Source: Candidatus Accumulibacter iunctus (GTDB lineage: Bacteria > Pseudomonadota > Gammaproteobacteria > Burkholderiales > Rhodocyclaceae). Taken from it: a stretch of 59,315 nt of DNA. A program made the position numbers and the translations under genes. The DNA lies in NCBI GenBank assembly GCA_002345025.1, contig DDUX01000146.1, positions 18,008 through 77,322 of the forward strand, in the 5' to 3' direction. Positions 1 to 9,417 of this stretch are shown here, piece after piece. The notes below the pieces were generated by a model. That model was not told the DNA's origin. It did no database searches and saw only the letters and a list, made by a program, of their open reading frames with translations. Each line of letters opens with the position of its first letter. The stretch's first letter is position 1.

Positions 1-159
1 CGTTGCCCGGCGCATGCCATGCGGTTGAGGTGACTGGTCCTTCAATGCCCGGCACACGGGCGTTTTCGACTGTCGATGCTTTGCCGAACCGCTGAATGAC
101 CGTATCCTTGCGCACATTGTCGAGGGCAGCGCTTGCTCTCCTGGACGGAGAACCGCGGT

Positions 160-1167
160 TTGAAGATTCTGGTTACCGGCGCTGCCGGATTCATTGGCAT
201 GCATACCGCACTGTGCCTGCTGCGTCGTGGCGACAGCGTTGTCGGCATCGACAATCTCAACGACTATTACGACGTTCGCCTCAAGCACTCGCGCCTCGAC
301 CAACTCGCCGGGCAGGGCGATTTCCGCTTCGACGCCCTCGACATCACCGATCGACCAGCAATGGCAGGCCTTTTCGCTCGAGAGGGCTTCGATCGCGTCA
401 TCCATCTCGCCGCACAGGCGGGTGTCCGCTACTCGTTGGTGAATCCCGCCGCCTACGTGGACAGCAATCTCGTCGGCTTCCTGACGGTGCTCGAAGGCTG
501 TCGCCACCATGGCGTCCAACACCTCGTCTATGCCTCGAGTTCCAGCGTCTATGGCGGCAACGCGCGCATGCCCTTTGCCGAGCAGGACCATGTCGATCAC
601 CCGGTCAGTCTCTACGCGGCGACCAAGAAGGCCAACGAGCTGATGGCGCACACGTACAGCCATCTCTACCGTCTTCCCACCACCGGTCTCCGCTTCTTCA
701 CCGTCTACGGGCCGTGGGGACGCCCCGACATGGCTCCCTTCCTGTTCACCCGCGCGATCATCGAGGGGCAGCCAATCGACGTCTTCAATCACGGGGACAT
801 GCTGCGCGACTTTACCTACATCGACGACATTGTTGCCGCCGTCGTGCGGGCCAGCGATCGACCGCCATCGGCGGACGCGAACTTCGACCCCGCGCATCCC
901 GATGCGGCGACCAGCAACGCCCCGTACCGGGTGTTCAACATCGGCAGCCACGAGCCCGTGCCACTGCTGGAGTTCATCGGCCATCTCGAGCGGCTGCTCG
1001 GTCGTCCGGCTGAAAAGCGACTGCTGCCCATGCAGCCCGGCGACGTCCAGGCGACGTACGCCGACACCACCGCGCTCGCGCGCTGGATCGGCTTTTCACC
1101 CGCTACCCCACTGGCCGATGGTCTTGCGCGTTTCGTCAGCTGGTATCGTGATTACTACCGCATCTGA
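160..1167 (+). CDS. NAD-dependent sugar-nucleotide epimerase, probably UDP-glucuronate 4-epimerase
   Basis: Short-chain dehydrogenase/reductase-fold epimerase of 335 aa. The N-terminus carries the NAD-binding glycine motif GAAGFIG directly after MKILVT. The catalytic YxxxK appears as YAATKK, preceded by a Ser-rich strand (SSSSVYG). The length and the internal PWGRPDMA segment fit the UDP-glucuronate 4-epimerase (CapI-like) branch, which makes UDP-galacturonate for surface polysaccharide. I chose the TTG at 160 because a GGAG lies nine bases upstream and the family starts right before the Rossmann strand; a TTG at 133 is possible. A UDP-glucose dehydrogenase follows after 21 bases and would supply its substrate, which supports the assignment. 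The exact sugar specificity is inferred. Confidence 0.85.
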   Translation: MKILVTGAAGFIGMHTALCLLRRGDSVVGIDNLNDYYDVRLKHSRLDQLAGQGDFRFDALDITDRPAMAGLFAREGFDRVIHLAAQAGVRYSLVNPAAYVDSNLVGFLTVLEGCRHHGVQHLVYASSSSVYGGNARMPFAEQDHVDHPVSLYAATKKANELMAHTYSHLYRLPTTGLRFFTVYGPWGRPDMAPFLFTRAIIEGQPIDVFNHGDMLRDFTYIDDIVAAVVRASDRPPSADANFDPAHPDAATSNAPYRVFNIGSHEPVPLLEFIGHLERLLGRPAEKRLLPMQPGDVQATYADTTALARWIGFSPATPLADGLARFVSWYRDYYRI

Positions 1168-1188
1168 CGCCCAACTGAAGGAGAACCC

Positions 1189-2565
1189 TTGAAAGTCACC
1201 GTCATCGGTACCGGCTACGTCGGTCTCGTCAGCGGCGCCTGCCTCGCCGAAGTTGGCAATGATGTCCTTTGCCTCGACGTCGATCCCGAGAAGATCCGCA
1301 TCCTCGAAGCCGGTGGCCTCCCGATCCACGAACCTGGCCTGCCGGAAGTCGTGCGGCGCAATGTCGCTACTGGCCGGCTCCATTTCACGACCGACATCGG
1401 ACGCTCGGTGCACCACGGCACGATCCAGTTCATCGCCGTCGGCACGCCACCAAAAGACGACGCATCGGCCGATCTGCAGCACGTTCTCGCTGCAGCACGC
1501 GACATCGGCGGCATGATGACCGGCTACAAGCTCGTCGTGAACAAGAGTACGGTTCCAGTCGGCACGGGCAATGCCGTGCGCGCTGCCATTGCCGAGGAGC
1601 TTGGGCGGCGCGGCGTCGAGATACCGTACAGCGTCGTCTCCAACCCCGAGTTCCTCAAGGAAGGCGCGGCAGTCGAAGACTTCATGCGGCCTGACCGCAT
1701 CGTCGTCGGCGCCGACAGCGAGCAGGCGATAAACCTCATGCGCGCGCTTTACGCCCCCTTTCAACGCAACCACGAACGCATGATCGTCACCGACGTCCGC
1801 AGCGCCGAACTGATCAAGTACGCAGCGAACGCGATGCTCGCCACGCGAATCAGCTTCATGAACGAACTAGCCAACCTCGCCGAAGCGCTTGGCGCCGACA
1901 TCGAGATGGTCCGCCGGGGAATTGGCTCCGACCCGCGCATCGGCTACCAGTTCCTCTATCCCGGCTGTGGCTATGGCGGGTCCTGTCTGCCAAAGGACGT
2001 CAAGGCCCTGATCCATGCGGCGCGCAAGGAGGCAGGGATCGATCTGCGGGTCCTGTCGGCGGTCGAACAGGCCAACGACTCACAGAAGCACGTCCTCGCG
2101 GCAAAGCTCAGGGCGCGTTTTGGTGATCTCGGAGGACGCCGTTTCGCGCTCTGGGGACTTGCGTTCAAGCCGAACACCGACGACATGCGCGAAGCGCCGA
2201 GCCGGACGCTGATCGCCGACCTCTTCGCCAGTGGTGCGACGGTCGTCGCGTACGATCCGGTAGCCATGGGGACGGCGAGGCGGATCTTTGGCGACGACCC
2301 GCGGTTGAGCTACGCGACCAGTCCGCTCGCAGCGCTGGACGGCGCCGACGCGCTGGTCATCGTCACCGAATGGAAGGAATTTCGCAGCCCGGATTTCGAC
2401 ATCGTCAAGCAGAGACTCAGGCAGCCCGTGATCGTCGATGGCCGCAACCTCTTCGATCCGGCGTACGTGCGCGGGCATGGCATCGAGTACCTGGCGATCG
2501 GGCGCCGGTCGCAGGCCGGGGCGAGAGCGCTGGCGCAGGCTGCCGAAGGGGAGAGCCGTTTCTGA
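1189..2565 (+). CDS. ugd: UDP-glucose 6-dehydrogenase
   Basis: Oxidises UDP-glucose to UDP-glucuronate using two NAD+. The 458-aa protein has the N-terminal Rossmann motif GTGYVGLV, the NKSTVPVGTG segment, the SNPEFLKEG motif, and the active-site cysteine within GCGYGGSCLPKD. The C-terminal UDP-binding domain contains GLAFKPNTDDMREAPS. Length is typical of the UDP-glucose/GDP-mannose dehydrogenase family. It starts at TTG, with AAGGAG six bases upstream. It lies 21 bases behind the epimerase on the same strand and the two probably form one operon feeding uronic-acid polysaccharide synthesis. Confidence 0.95.
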   Translation: MKVTVIGTGYVGLVSGACLAEVGNDVLCLDVDPEKIRILEAGGLPIHEPGLPEVVRRNVATGRLHFTTDIGRSVHHGTIQFIAVGTPPKDDASADLQHVLAAARDIGGMMTGYKLVVNKSTVPVGTGNAVRAAIAEELGRRGVEIPYSVVSNPEFLKEGAAVEDFMRPDRIVVGADSEQAINLMRALYAPFQRNHERMIVTDVRSAELIKYAANAMLATRISFMNELANLAEALGADIEMVRRGIGSDPRIGYQFLYPGCGYGGSCLPKDVKALIHAARKEAGIDLRVLSAVEQANDSQKHVLAAKLRARFGDLGGRRFALWGLAFKPNTDDMREAPSRTLIADLFASGATVVAYDPVAMGTARRIFGDDPRLSYATSPLAALDGADALVIVTEWKEFRSPDFDIVKQRLRQPVIVDGRNLFDPAYVRGHGIEYLAIGRRSQAGARALAQAAEGESRF

Positions 2566-2666
2566 ATCGCCCGGGCAACCCCCAGGGTGTCTTCCCGGTT
2601 GGTCCGGGCCTGAAGATGTAGTACCCTACGGCCCCTTCCGGGTCGATCTGGAGCACGCATATCGGT

Positions 2667-3437
2667 ATGACGCACGCCCTGCCGCGGACTGATTTCACCA
2701 GTTCGGGACTGACCCGGCTTCTCGCTGGGTTGTCCATCGTCGAGGCCTCCGGGTCGCGGCAGTTTCCTGCAGAGAGACTGGGTGAGTGGCTGGACGTTGC
2801 CGCCGCCATCACGCTGCACGCCGCGCACAGCGCCGGCGCAGCGAGTCCTCGCGCAGTGCCGCCGGTCGTGCACCCCGGCGCGGCAGTCGCCGTCGAAGAG
2901 GAGTTCGGCCGCGTGCGAGCGACCCTGGCCGATGCGATCACGACGAGCTGTTCGCCGGCCGGCGTCGGCACGCGAATCCGGCTGCCGACGCCGAAAGCCG
3001 ATGCGGCGCCTGAGCTCGCCGCTGCCTACGGCCCCTATCGCCGCTTCCACCTGGCTCATCAGGCCGAGATGGAGCCGGGAATTCGCGCCTTGCGCAGCCG
3101 TGTTCGACACGCTCTGGCCGCGGCTTCCACGGGACTCCGGCAGCTCGCGGCCCTGGATGAGGCTCTCGACCGGATCCTCGCCGGTCGCGAGCGCCAGTTG
3201 CTGGCAACGCTGCCGTCGCTGCTCGAAAGGCGCTTCCAGAAGCTGCTCGTGGCGCATCAGCAGGCGCTGCTCGCGAGCGGGCAGGCCGACGCTCCCGATC
3301 TGTGGATGCAGCCAGGCGGCTGGCTGGCAGCCTTCTGCGAGGAACTGCAGGCGGTGCTGATCGCCGAGCTGGATCTGCGCCTGCAGCCGACGCTGGGGCT
3401 GATCGAGGCGTTGCAGGACGAGGCGGGCAGGCGTTGA
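2667..3437 (+). CDS. DUF3348-family protein, first gene of the DUF802/OmpA operon
   Basis: A 256-aa protein with no visible signal peptide or membrane segment, rich in Ala, Arg and Leu and largely helical. I recognise it as DUF3348 from its sequence and from its fixed place in front of DUF802, OmpA and DUF2894 genes in betaproteobacteria. The motif YGPYRRFHLAHQAEME in the middle is the most distinctive part. Its function is unknown. Its stop codon overlaps the TTG start of the DUF802 gene, so the two are probably translationally coupled and the protein may be a cytoplasmic partner of the membrane complex. Confidence 0.7.
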   Translation: MTHALPRTDFTSSGLTRLLAGLSIVEASGSRQFPAERLGEWLDVAAAITLHAAHSAGAASPRAVPPVVHPGAAVAVEEEFGRVRATLADAITTSCSPAGVGTRIRLPTPKADAAPELAAAYGPYRRFHLAHQAEMEPGIRALRSRVRHALAAASTGLRQLAALDEALDRILAGRERQLLATLPSLLERRFQKLLVAHQQALLASGQADAPDLWMQPGGWLAAFCEELQAVLIAELDLRLQPTLGLIEALQDEAGRR

Positions 3438-5608
3438 TCAACCGCAGTGTCTTCACGCTGGCCTTCCTGGCAGGGGCTATCGCCGTCGTCTGGGTGGGCG
3501 TCGGCTTTCTCGGCTCGAATTCGCTGGCACTGGTGATGACGCTGATCATCGCCGCCGTCTATTTGCTCGGCGCGCTCGAAATCCTCGAGTTTCGCCGCGC
3601 CACCTCGTCGCTGGCGGAGGCGCTGGCGGCGATTCCCGCAGCGTTGCCGACGCTGGTCGATTGGCTCGGTAGACTTCATCCGTCGTTGCAGAACCCGGTC
3701 CGCTTGCGCATCGAAGGTGAGCGAAGCGGCCTGCCGGGGCCGGCGCTGACCCCGTATCTGGTCGGGCTTCTGGTGATGCTCGGGATGCTCGGCACCTTTC
3801 TCGGGATGGTCGTCACCCTCGATGGCGCAGTCGCGGCGCTGCGAGGAACGACCGATCTGCAGGCAATCCGCGCCGAGCTCGCGGCGCCGATCAGGGGGCT
3901 CGGGCTGGCATTCGGAACCTCGGTGGCGGGTGTTGCGGCTTCGGCAATGCTCGGCCTGATGTCGGCGCTGAGCCGCCGCGAGAGAGCGCTGGCGGCGCAA
4001 CTGCTCGACACGCGAATCGCCACCAGCGGCCTGCGCGCCTTCTCGCTCGCCCAGCAGCGCCAGGAGACCTTGCGCGCGCTGCAGTTGCAGGCGCAGGCGC
4101 TGCCGGCCGTGGTCGACAAGCTGCAGGCGGTGATGGAGCAGATCGAGCATCGCGAGAGGCAGTCGAGCGAGCGCCTGATCGCCGGCCAGGAGCGCTTCCA
4201 TGGCGAGGTCAGGGCTGCCTATGGCACTCTCGCAAGCGCGGTCGCCGGGTCGCTCAACGACAGCCTCAGCGAGAGCGCCCGTGTCGCCGGCGAGAGCATC
4301 AGGCCCGCGCTCGCAGCAGCGATGGCCGGCGTTGCCGCCGAAGCGAAGCTGATGCACGAAAGAATCGTTGGCTCGACGCAGGCGCAACTCGACGGGCTCG
4401 CTGCGCGCCTCGGCGATACCGCCCAGCGCATCGCCGAGACCGGGATCGCGGTGCTGGCAGCGCACCGCAGCACCAGCGATGGCCTGCTCGGTGGCATCGA
4501 GCGCTCGCTGGCTGCATTCGATGCGAGCTTCGAGCAGCGCTCGCAGTCTCTGCTGGCCGCCGTTGGCGAGACCTTGTCGAGCGCGCAGGCGATTCAGGCA
4601 GACGCCGAGCGGCAGCGACTCGAGGCGTGGACGGGCTCGCTCGCAGCGATGGCGGTAGCGCTGCGGAGTGAATGGCAGCAGGCCGGATCGCAAACGCTCG
4701 CACAGCAGGAACAGATCTGTTCGACCCTGGAGAAGACCGCGCACGCCATCAGCGTGCAGGCGCAAGCCGATGCCGCCAGGACCCGTGAGGAAACGGCACG
4801 GCTGCTCGACTGCGCCGAGAATCTCGTCCGCACGCGCATCGCTGCCGAAGCCGACTGGATCGCCGGCAACGGCGAGCGCATGGATCAACTGGCGAACCTC
4901 TGGCGTGCCGAACTCGGCGCGCTCAGGGACGACGAGGCGCTGCGCGGCGAGGCCGCGGTCGAACGTCTGGGTGGGTTGCAGGAAGCGCTGGCAACCCACC
5001 TGAAGACGCTCGGCCTTGCTCTCGAGGAGCCGTTGGCGCGCCTGATCGCAACCGCTTCGGAAGCGCCGCGTGCGGCAGCCGAGCTGATTGCGCAGTTGCG
5101 CCAGGAGATGAGCAGCAGTCTGGAACGTGACAACCGGCTCCTCGACGAGCGCGCCCGCATCATGCAGACGCTCGCTTCGCTGCTGACGGCGATCGACCAT
5201 GCGTCAGGAGAACAGCGGGCGACGATCGACTCGCTGGTTGCTTCGTCGGCGGCGGTCCTCGGCAACGCCGGCAGCCGGTTCGCCGAGCAGCTCGACGCCG
5301 GCTCGGCGAGGCTCGCCGACGTCGCCGCGCAGGTCAGCGGCAGTGCCGTCGAAGTCGCAAGCCTGAGCGAAGCCTTCGCTCTTGCCGTACACCTGTTCGC
5401 CGATGCGAACGAGAAGCTGATCGCCAGTCTGCAGCGGATCGAGGCTGCAATGGATCAATCGACCGCCAGGAGTGACGAGCAGCTCGCGTATTACGTCGCA
5501 CAGGCGCGCGAGATCATCGATCTGTCGATCATGTCGCAGGAGAAGGTCATCGCCGAACTGCGCCAGCTCGCCGGCAAGCCGGCAGCCACCGCCGGACAGC
5601 CGGACTGA
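3434..5608 (+). CDS. DUF802 protein: MotA/ExbB-like membrane channel with a long cytoplasmic tail
   Basis: A 724-aa protein. Four hydrophobic segments are visible: two at the N-terminus (about residues 5–50) and two further on (about 108–135 and 155–180). The third contains GMLGTFLGM and the fourth LGLAFGTSVAGVAAS, which resemble the pore helices of MotA/TolQ/ExbB. After about residue 190 the protein becomes a ~500-residue helical, heptad-rich tail full of Ala, Glu, Gln and Arg. The TTG start at 3434 overlaps the preceding stop; an extended frame exists upstream but overlaps DUF3348. The next gene encodes a MotB-like partner, so the pair looks like an ion-driven stator. The layout resembles ZorAB, but the role is unknown. 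Confidence 0.8.
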   Translation: MINRSVFTLAFLAGAIAVVWVGVGFLGSNSLALVMTLIIAAVYLLGALEILEFRRATSSLAEALAAIPAALPTLVDWLGRLHPSLQNPVRLRIEGERSGLPGPALTPYLVGLLVMLGMLGTFLGMVVTLDGAVAALRGTTDLQAIRAELAAPIRGLGLAFGTSVAGVAASAMLGLMSALSRRERALAAQLLDTRIATSGLRAFSLAQQRQETLRALQLQAQALPAVVDKLQAVMEQIEHRERQSSERLIAGQERFHGEVRAAYGTLASAVAGSLNDSLSESARVAGESIRPALAAAMAGVAAEAKLMHERIVGSTQAQLDGLAARLGDTAQRIAETGIAVLAAHRSTSDGLLGGIERSLAAFDASFEQRSQSLLAAVGETLSSAQAIQADAERQRLEAWTGSLAAMAVALRSEWQQAGSQTLAQQEQICSTLEKTAHAISVQAQADAARTREETARLLDCAENLVRTRIAAEADWIAGNGERMDQLANLWRAELGALRDDEALRGEAAVERLGGLQEALATHLKTLGLALEEPLARLIATASEAPRAAAELIAQLRQEMSSSLERDNRLLDERARIMQTLASLLTAIDHASGEQRATIDSLVASSAAVLGNAGSRFAEQLDAGSARLADVAAQVSGSAVEVASLSEAFALAVHLFADANEKLIASLQRIEAAMDQSTARSDEQLAYYVAQAREIIDLSIMSQEKVIAELRQLAGKPAATAGQPD

Positions 5609-6252
5609 TGGACGAAAGCGACGCCGGCGTCGAGCAGATTGCTCCCGTATGGACGGTCTTCGGCGACCTGATGTCGGGCCTGCTGGGTGCCTTCGTACTG
5701 ATCCTCGTCGGCGTCCTCGGAGTGCAGCTCGAACTGGCAACCCATCTCGAAGCCGAGGTGCAGAAGCGGCAGCTCGAGGAGAAGCGCCGCATGGCGCTGG
5801 AAAAGGCCTTGGCCATCCCGATCACCGCCGGACGGGTGAGCCTCGACGACGGGCGCATCGGTATCAGTGGCAGTGTCCTCTTTCTGTTCAACTCGGCGCA
5901 GTTGCAGCCCGAGGGCCGGCTGCTCCTGAAGGCTCTGGTCGAGCCGCTGCGTGTCTACCTTGGCGAGCGCAACGAGTTGCTGATGGTCAGCGGCTTCACC
6001 GATGATGTGCCGATTCATCAGGGCAGCACCCGCTTTGCCGACAACTGGGAACTGTCGGCGCAGAGGGCGCTGACCGTCACCCGCGTGCTGATTGACGAAG
6101 GGATGCCGTCGTCGCTGCTTTTCGCGGCGGCCTTCGGGCAGGAGCAGCCGGTGGCTTCCAACGCCGACGATCGCGGAAGATCGCGCAACCGGCGCGTCGA
6201 GATCGCACCGGTGCCGCGGTCGTCGAACCCGGGAATGCCGGCTGATGGCTGA
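5608..6252 (+). CDS. OmpA/MotB-family peptidoglycan-binding protein
   Basis: A 214-aa protein with one N-terminal membrane helix (about residues 16–42) and a C-terminal OmpA domain. The helix starts with VFGDLMSG, and the Asp at residue 20 aligns with the proton-carrying Asp of MotB (YADFMTA). The OmpA domain shows FNSAQLQPEG, a NWELSAQRA helix and the closing NRRVEI, all typical of peptidoglycan binding. Its ATG overlaps the DUF802 stop by one base. Together they look like an ion-channel stator anchored to the cell wall; what it moves or signals is not evident. Confidence 0.85.
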   Translation: MDESDAGVEQIAPVWTVFGDLMSGLLGAFVLILVGVLGVQLELATHLEAEVQKRQLEEKRRMALEKALAIPITAGRVSLDDGRIGISGSVLFLFNSAQLQPEGRLLLKALVEPLRVYLGERNELLMVSGFTDDVPIHQGSTRFADNWELSAQRALTVTRVLIDEGMPSSLLFAAAFGQEQPVASNADDRGRSRNRRVEIAPVPRSSNPGMPADG

Positions 6253-6988
6253 ATCCGCGCGCAGCGGACTGCCGCCTTCAGCACCGGGGCAGGCCGTCAA
6301 TCGTGACGGCGAGCTTGCTGCGTTGCGAGCGGCTGGTGCCGAGCGATCGGATCCGGTCGGCCTCCGCTTCATCGAGGCGCTGGCGAGGCGGGCGCGGCAG
6401 CATGACGGGGCCGTCCGACGGATTCTCGACGGCAGGTTGAGCGAAGCACTGGCCGCCTGCAGGCGACGCCTCGAACGGACGCGCGACGAGGCCCGGCAGA
6501 CGATCGCGCGTACCACCGGGCGGCATCCCGGCGCTGCCGAAGAGCTGCAGCGGCTGTTTGCGGCGGGGGATTTCGCTGGCCTCGGTCGATTCGTCGCCCG
6601 GCTGGAGAGCGATCGCCGTCGCTCGTCGCTGGCCGAGCTGGCACGTTGCGGCGCGCGAGTTTCTCCCGAGGAGGCTGACGGTGGCCCGACGCCGGAGCGT
6701 GGATCAGGCTGCGAGCTGCGGAGCCTGCGCCATTTCCGCAACAGCTGGGCGCAACGCAGCGCCGATAAGCAGGTGTCGCAAGCGATCGAACGGGCACCGG
6801 AGAATGCCGGTCCGCTCAATTCGCACATGCTGGTGCTGCGCACGCTGGCGTCGATCCGTGACCTCTCGCCCGATTACCTCAACCGCCTTGTGTCGCATGT
6901 CGATACGCTGCTGCGACTCGAGCAGGCCGGCCGGAAGAGTCGGTCAACGGCGAGAAAGCCGCTGCCGGCGCGAGTCGCGGGGAAATGA
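6245..6988 (+). CDS. DUF2894-family protein, last gene of the DUF802/OmpA operon
   Basis: A 247-aa protein starting at an ATG that overlaps the OmpA gene by eight bases. The C-terminal part is the recognisable region: LRHFRNSWAQ, APENAGPLNSH and LSPDYLNRLVSHVD are characteristic of DUF2894. The N-terminal half is Arg/Ala-rich and helical. No membrane segment or catalytic motif is visible. Conserved co-occurrence with DUF802 and OmpA suggests it is a cytoplasmic component of the same machine, but no function is established from the sequence. Confidence 0.7.
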   Translation: MAESARSGLPPSAPGQAVNRDGELAALRAAGAERSDPVGLRFIEALARRARQHDGAVRRILDGRLSEALAACRRRLERTRDEARQTIARTTGRHPGAAEELQRLFAAGDFAGLGRFVARLESDRRRSSLAELARCGARVSPEEADGGPTPERGSGCELRSLRHFRNSWAQRSADKQVSQAIERAPENAGPLNSHMLVLRTLASIRDLSPDYLNRLVSHVDTLLRLEQAGRKSRSTARKPLPARVAGK

Positions 6989-7684
6989 GCGGTGGGCGCG
7001 GGCGCAGCGGCTCATCGGCGCCTCGTCGCGATCGGCGGGCGACGGCTGCCGATGGGGAACCGCAGGCGCCCTGCGAACCGGCCATGACTGTACACACCCC
7101 TGATCATGAGAGTCATGACCGTTTCCCCTCATCCCCGACCCTTCTCCCGCACACGGGAGCAGGGAGATCACGGGCGTAGCGGAACCGGCGTCGCTCGCGC
7201 TGATTGCCAGCACCTCGATCGGTCTTTCCGCGACACGAGTTCGCCGCGCCTGAGTTCGATGAGCGGGCTGTCGGCGCAGGACCCGGCTCCGACAGCCCGC
7301 CGTCTCCCCCGGCGCAGGCCATGGGCCGGCGCCGAGCCTCCTCGCCGTTGGTCTGACGAGCGGCGGCATGCGCTGCTGCAGGCCGGCGTTGCCGGCAATG
7401 CCTGTGGCTGTCGCACATGCTCTCCGGCAGAGCGCGGTGCTGTTGCCGGCAGCGCCCGAGCGTTTGCCGCTTGCTTGTCGAAGTGAGTCTGTCATCATGG
7501 GAGCCTCTTCGCGTCCGGCCGGCGGCAGCGGCAAGGGCAACTGCGGGACACCGGGAGGAGCGGAAGAAGCCCCGGCCGGCCGGTTGCCCGCCATGCAGGC
7601 GGCGGACGGGCGTGTGGGTCGTCGATGCGGCGGGATTCCTCTCGCTGGGCGGCGTTTTGATCAGACATCAGGAGAGATCGCGAC
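6989..7684. other. Intergenic region without a supported gene
   Basis: About 700 bases. Open frames here have no start signals or recognisable families and overlap one another on both strands. The only structure I see is the hairpin-bearing repeat near 7130–7165. A promoter for the downstream YidB-family gene is likely somewhere before 7685 but no clear -35/-10 pair stands out. Confidence 0.5.
7130..7165. repeat. Probable interspersed extragenic repeat with a small hairpin
   Basis: A pyrimidine-rich run ending in the perfect inverted repeat CTCCCG-CACA-CGGGAG (7144–7159), followed by CAGGGAG. A related CTTCTCCCGGGGGAGGG stretch lies at about 8355–8371, after the YidB-family gene. Such modules are common dispersed intergenic repeats in high-GC proteobacteria; only two imperfect copies are in this window, so the call is tentative. 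Confidence 0.35.
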
Positions 7685-8323
7685 ATGGGACTGCTTGACG
7701 GAGTTTTGGGTGGAGTACTCGGCAGTGGCGCCGCCGCGCCGGCTGTCACCGAGGCAGGCGGCGGCGGTGGCAACCGCCTGTTGATGGCGCTGTTGCCGGT
7801 GGTGGTCGGCATGCTGCTGAACCGGCAGGGAGGCGCCGCGCCAGCCAGTGGCGGCGGTGGCCTGGGTGAAGTTCTGGGCGGCATGCTCGGCGGTGGCCGC
7901 CAGGGCGGCGGGCTCGGGGACGTGCTCGGCGGCATGCTCGGTGGCGCTGCCGGCAGTGGTGCCGGTGCAGGCGGTCTCGGGGCAGCGCTTGGCGGCATGC
8001 TGGCGGGTGGGAGCGGCGGCAGCGGCGGTCTGGGGGCGCTGCTTGAGCACTTCCAGCGCGCCGGTTTCGCCGAGCAGGCGAGTTCGTGGGTGTCCACCGG
8101 CGCCAATCTGCCGCTGCCGCCGGGGGCGATCGGACAGGTTCTCGGCGACGACGCACTGTCGCAGATCGCCCGCCAGGCGGGTGTCAGTGAAGCCGAGGCC
8201 GGCGAAGGACTGGCGCAACTGCTGCCGGTCGTGATCGATCGCGTGACGCCGGATGGCAAGGCGCCCGATCTTGACCAGCTCGTCGCCAGCGTCGCTGATC
8301 TGACGCGGCAGTTCGGCGGCTGA
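7685..8323 (+). CDS. YidB-family (DUF937) protein
   Basis: A 212-aa protein starting MGLLDGVLGG. The middle is a low-complexity Gly/Leu/Met region of repeated GGMLGG-type units (about residues 55–125). The C-terminal third carries the DUF937 signature: HFQRAGFAEQASSWVSTG, then LPPGAIGQVLGDD and a helical stretch ending in PVVIDRVTPDG. The function of the family is unknown. The gene stands alone, with long non-coding DNA before it and ~160 bases before the next start. Confidence 0.85.
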   Translation: MGLLDGVLGGVLGSGAAAPAVTEAGGGGGNRLLMALLPVVVGMLLNRQGGAAPASGGGGLGEVLGGMLGGGRQGGGLGDVLGGMLGGAAGSGAGAGGLGAALGGMLAGGSGGSGGLGALLEHFQRAGFAEQASSWVSTGANLPLPPGAIGQVLGDDALSQIARQAGVSEAEAGEGLAQLLPVVIDRVTPDGKAPDLDQLVASVADLTRQFGG

Positions 8324-8484
8324 GGTCGCCGTCCGGCGGTTTCGCGCGGCGCGCTCTTCTCCCGGGGGAGGGTCGTTTCGCCCGGAGGGTGGCAAGAAGC
8401 CACGTTCTTGGGCATACTTGCCGCGCCGGCGACGGAGCGCCCGCGCCGGGTCGTCGCCCCAACCCATATCAAGGACAATCAAAC

Positions 8485-9342
8485 ATGCTGAAAAGAACCC
8501 TGCTGCTTGCCGGCGTTGCCGCGAGTCTTGCCCTTGCCGTACCGGTCAGCGCATCGGAGTCGGTCCTCGCGAAGATCAAGCAGAGCGGGACGCTGAAGCT
8601 TGGCTACCGCGAAAACTCGATCCCGTTCTCCTTCATCGGCGACGACAAACAGCCGCGTGGCTACAGCGTCGACCTCTGCCGCATCGTTGCCGACGACATC
8701 GGCAAGCAGTTGAACGTGCCGAAGCTCGACGTTCGCTGGGTGCCGGTGACTGCGCAGACCCGCTTCACGGCGCTGAAGAGCGGCGAGATCGATCTCGAAT
8801 GCGGCAACACGACACAGACGCTGTCGCGTCGCGCCGACTTTGATTTCAGCCTGATGACCTTCGTCGACGGTGCCGGCCTGCTCTTCCGCGAGGGCGAGAC
8901 GCCGACCTCGGTCGAAGCGCTGAAGGGCCAGCGGGTGGCGGTCGTCAGCGGTACGACAACCGAGAAGACGCTCAATGAGCTGATCAGGGCCGGCAAGCTT
9001 GACATCCTGCTGATCAAGGTGGCCGATCACGATGCGGCGATCAACGCTCTGACGAACAAGACGGCGACCGCCTACGCGGCGGATCGCACGGTCCTCATCA
9101 CGACGGCGCTGATTCGCGGCAAGGGCCAGCCGTTTGCACTGGCCGAGATGCAGTTCAGCTACGAGCCGTACGCGCTGATGATGCGTCGTGACGACGATTT
9201 CCGGCTGGCGGTAGACCGCACTCTGGCACGCCTCTATCGCTCCGGTGAGATCGGCCCGATCGTCAAGCGCTGGTTCGAGCCCTTCGGCAAGCCGGGTGAC
9301 GCGCTGCAGGCGATGTTCCTGCTCAACGGCCTGCCCGAGTAA
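8485..9342 (+). CDS. Periplasmic amino-acid ABC transporter substrate-binding protein (GltI-like)
   Basis: A 285-aa protein with a clear signal peptide (MLKRTLLLAGVAASLAL, then an AxA-type site near VPVSASES). The mature part begins LAKIKQSGTLKLGYRE, typical of family 3 solute-binding proteins. RFTALKSGEIDLECGNTTQTLSR is the usual amino-acid-binding hinge region and resembles glutamate/aspartate receptors. The ATG at 8485 has an AAGGA ten bases upstream; longer frames upstream lack a signal peptide. No permease or ATPase gene lies beside it, so it is an orphan receptor or works with a distant transporter. Confidence 0.9.
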   Translation: MLKRTLLLAGVAASLALAVPVSASESVLAKIKQSGTLKLGYRENSIPFSFIGDDKQPRGYSVDLCRIVADDIGKQLNVPKLDVRWVPVTAQTRFTALKSGEIDLECGNTTQTLSRRADFDFSLMTFVDGAGLLFREGETPTSVEALKGQRVAVVSGTTTEKTLNELIRAGKLDILLIKVADHDAAINALTNKTATAYAADRTVLITTALIRGKGQPFALAEMQFSYEPYALMMRRDDDFRLAVDRTLARLYRSGEIGPIVKRWFEPFGKPGDALQAMFLLNGLPE

Positions 9343-9417
9343 GCGAAGGGCTGCCGGCCGGCAGCGAGCCACTTGCTCGCGCCGGCGGCGTACCGGCCGC
9401 GAGCGCGAAGCGATCGC

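Noticed and set aside
1..159. A possible 3' end of an upstream gene
   Set aside because: No frame entering from the window edge gives a recognisable peptide before a stop; the stretch is too short to support a call.
3257..5200. 647-aa open frame on the minus strand
   Set aside because: It mirrors the DUF802 gene, is Arg/Gln-rich without motifs and overlaps DUF3348; the plus-strand genes form a recognised operon.
2667..6988. A true Zorya defence system
   Set aside because: The stator pair is ZorAB-like, but no ZorC, ZorD helicase or ZorE nuclease follows; the partners are DUF3348 and DUF2894.
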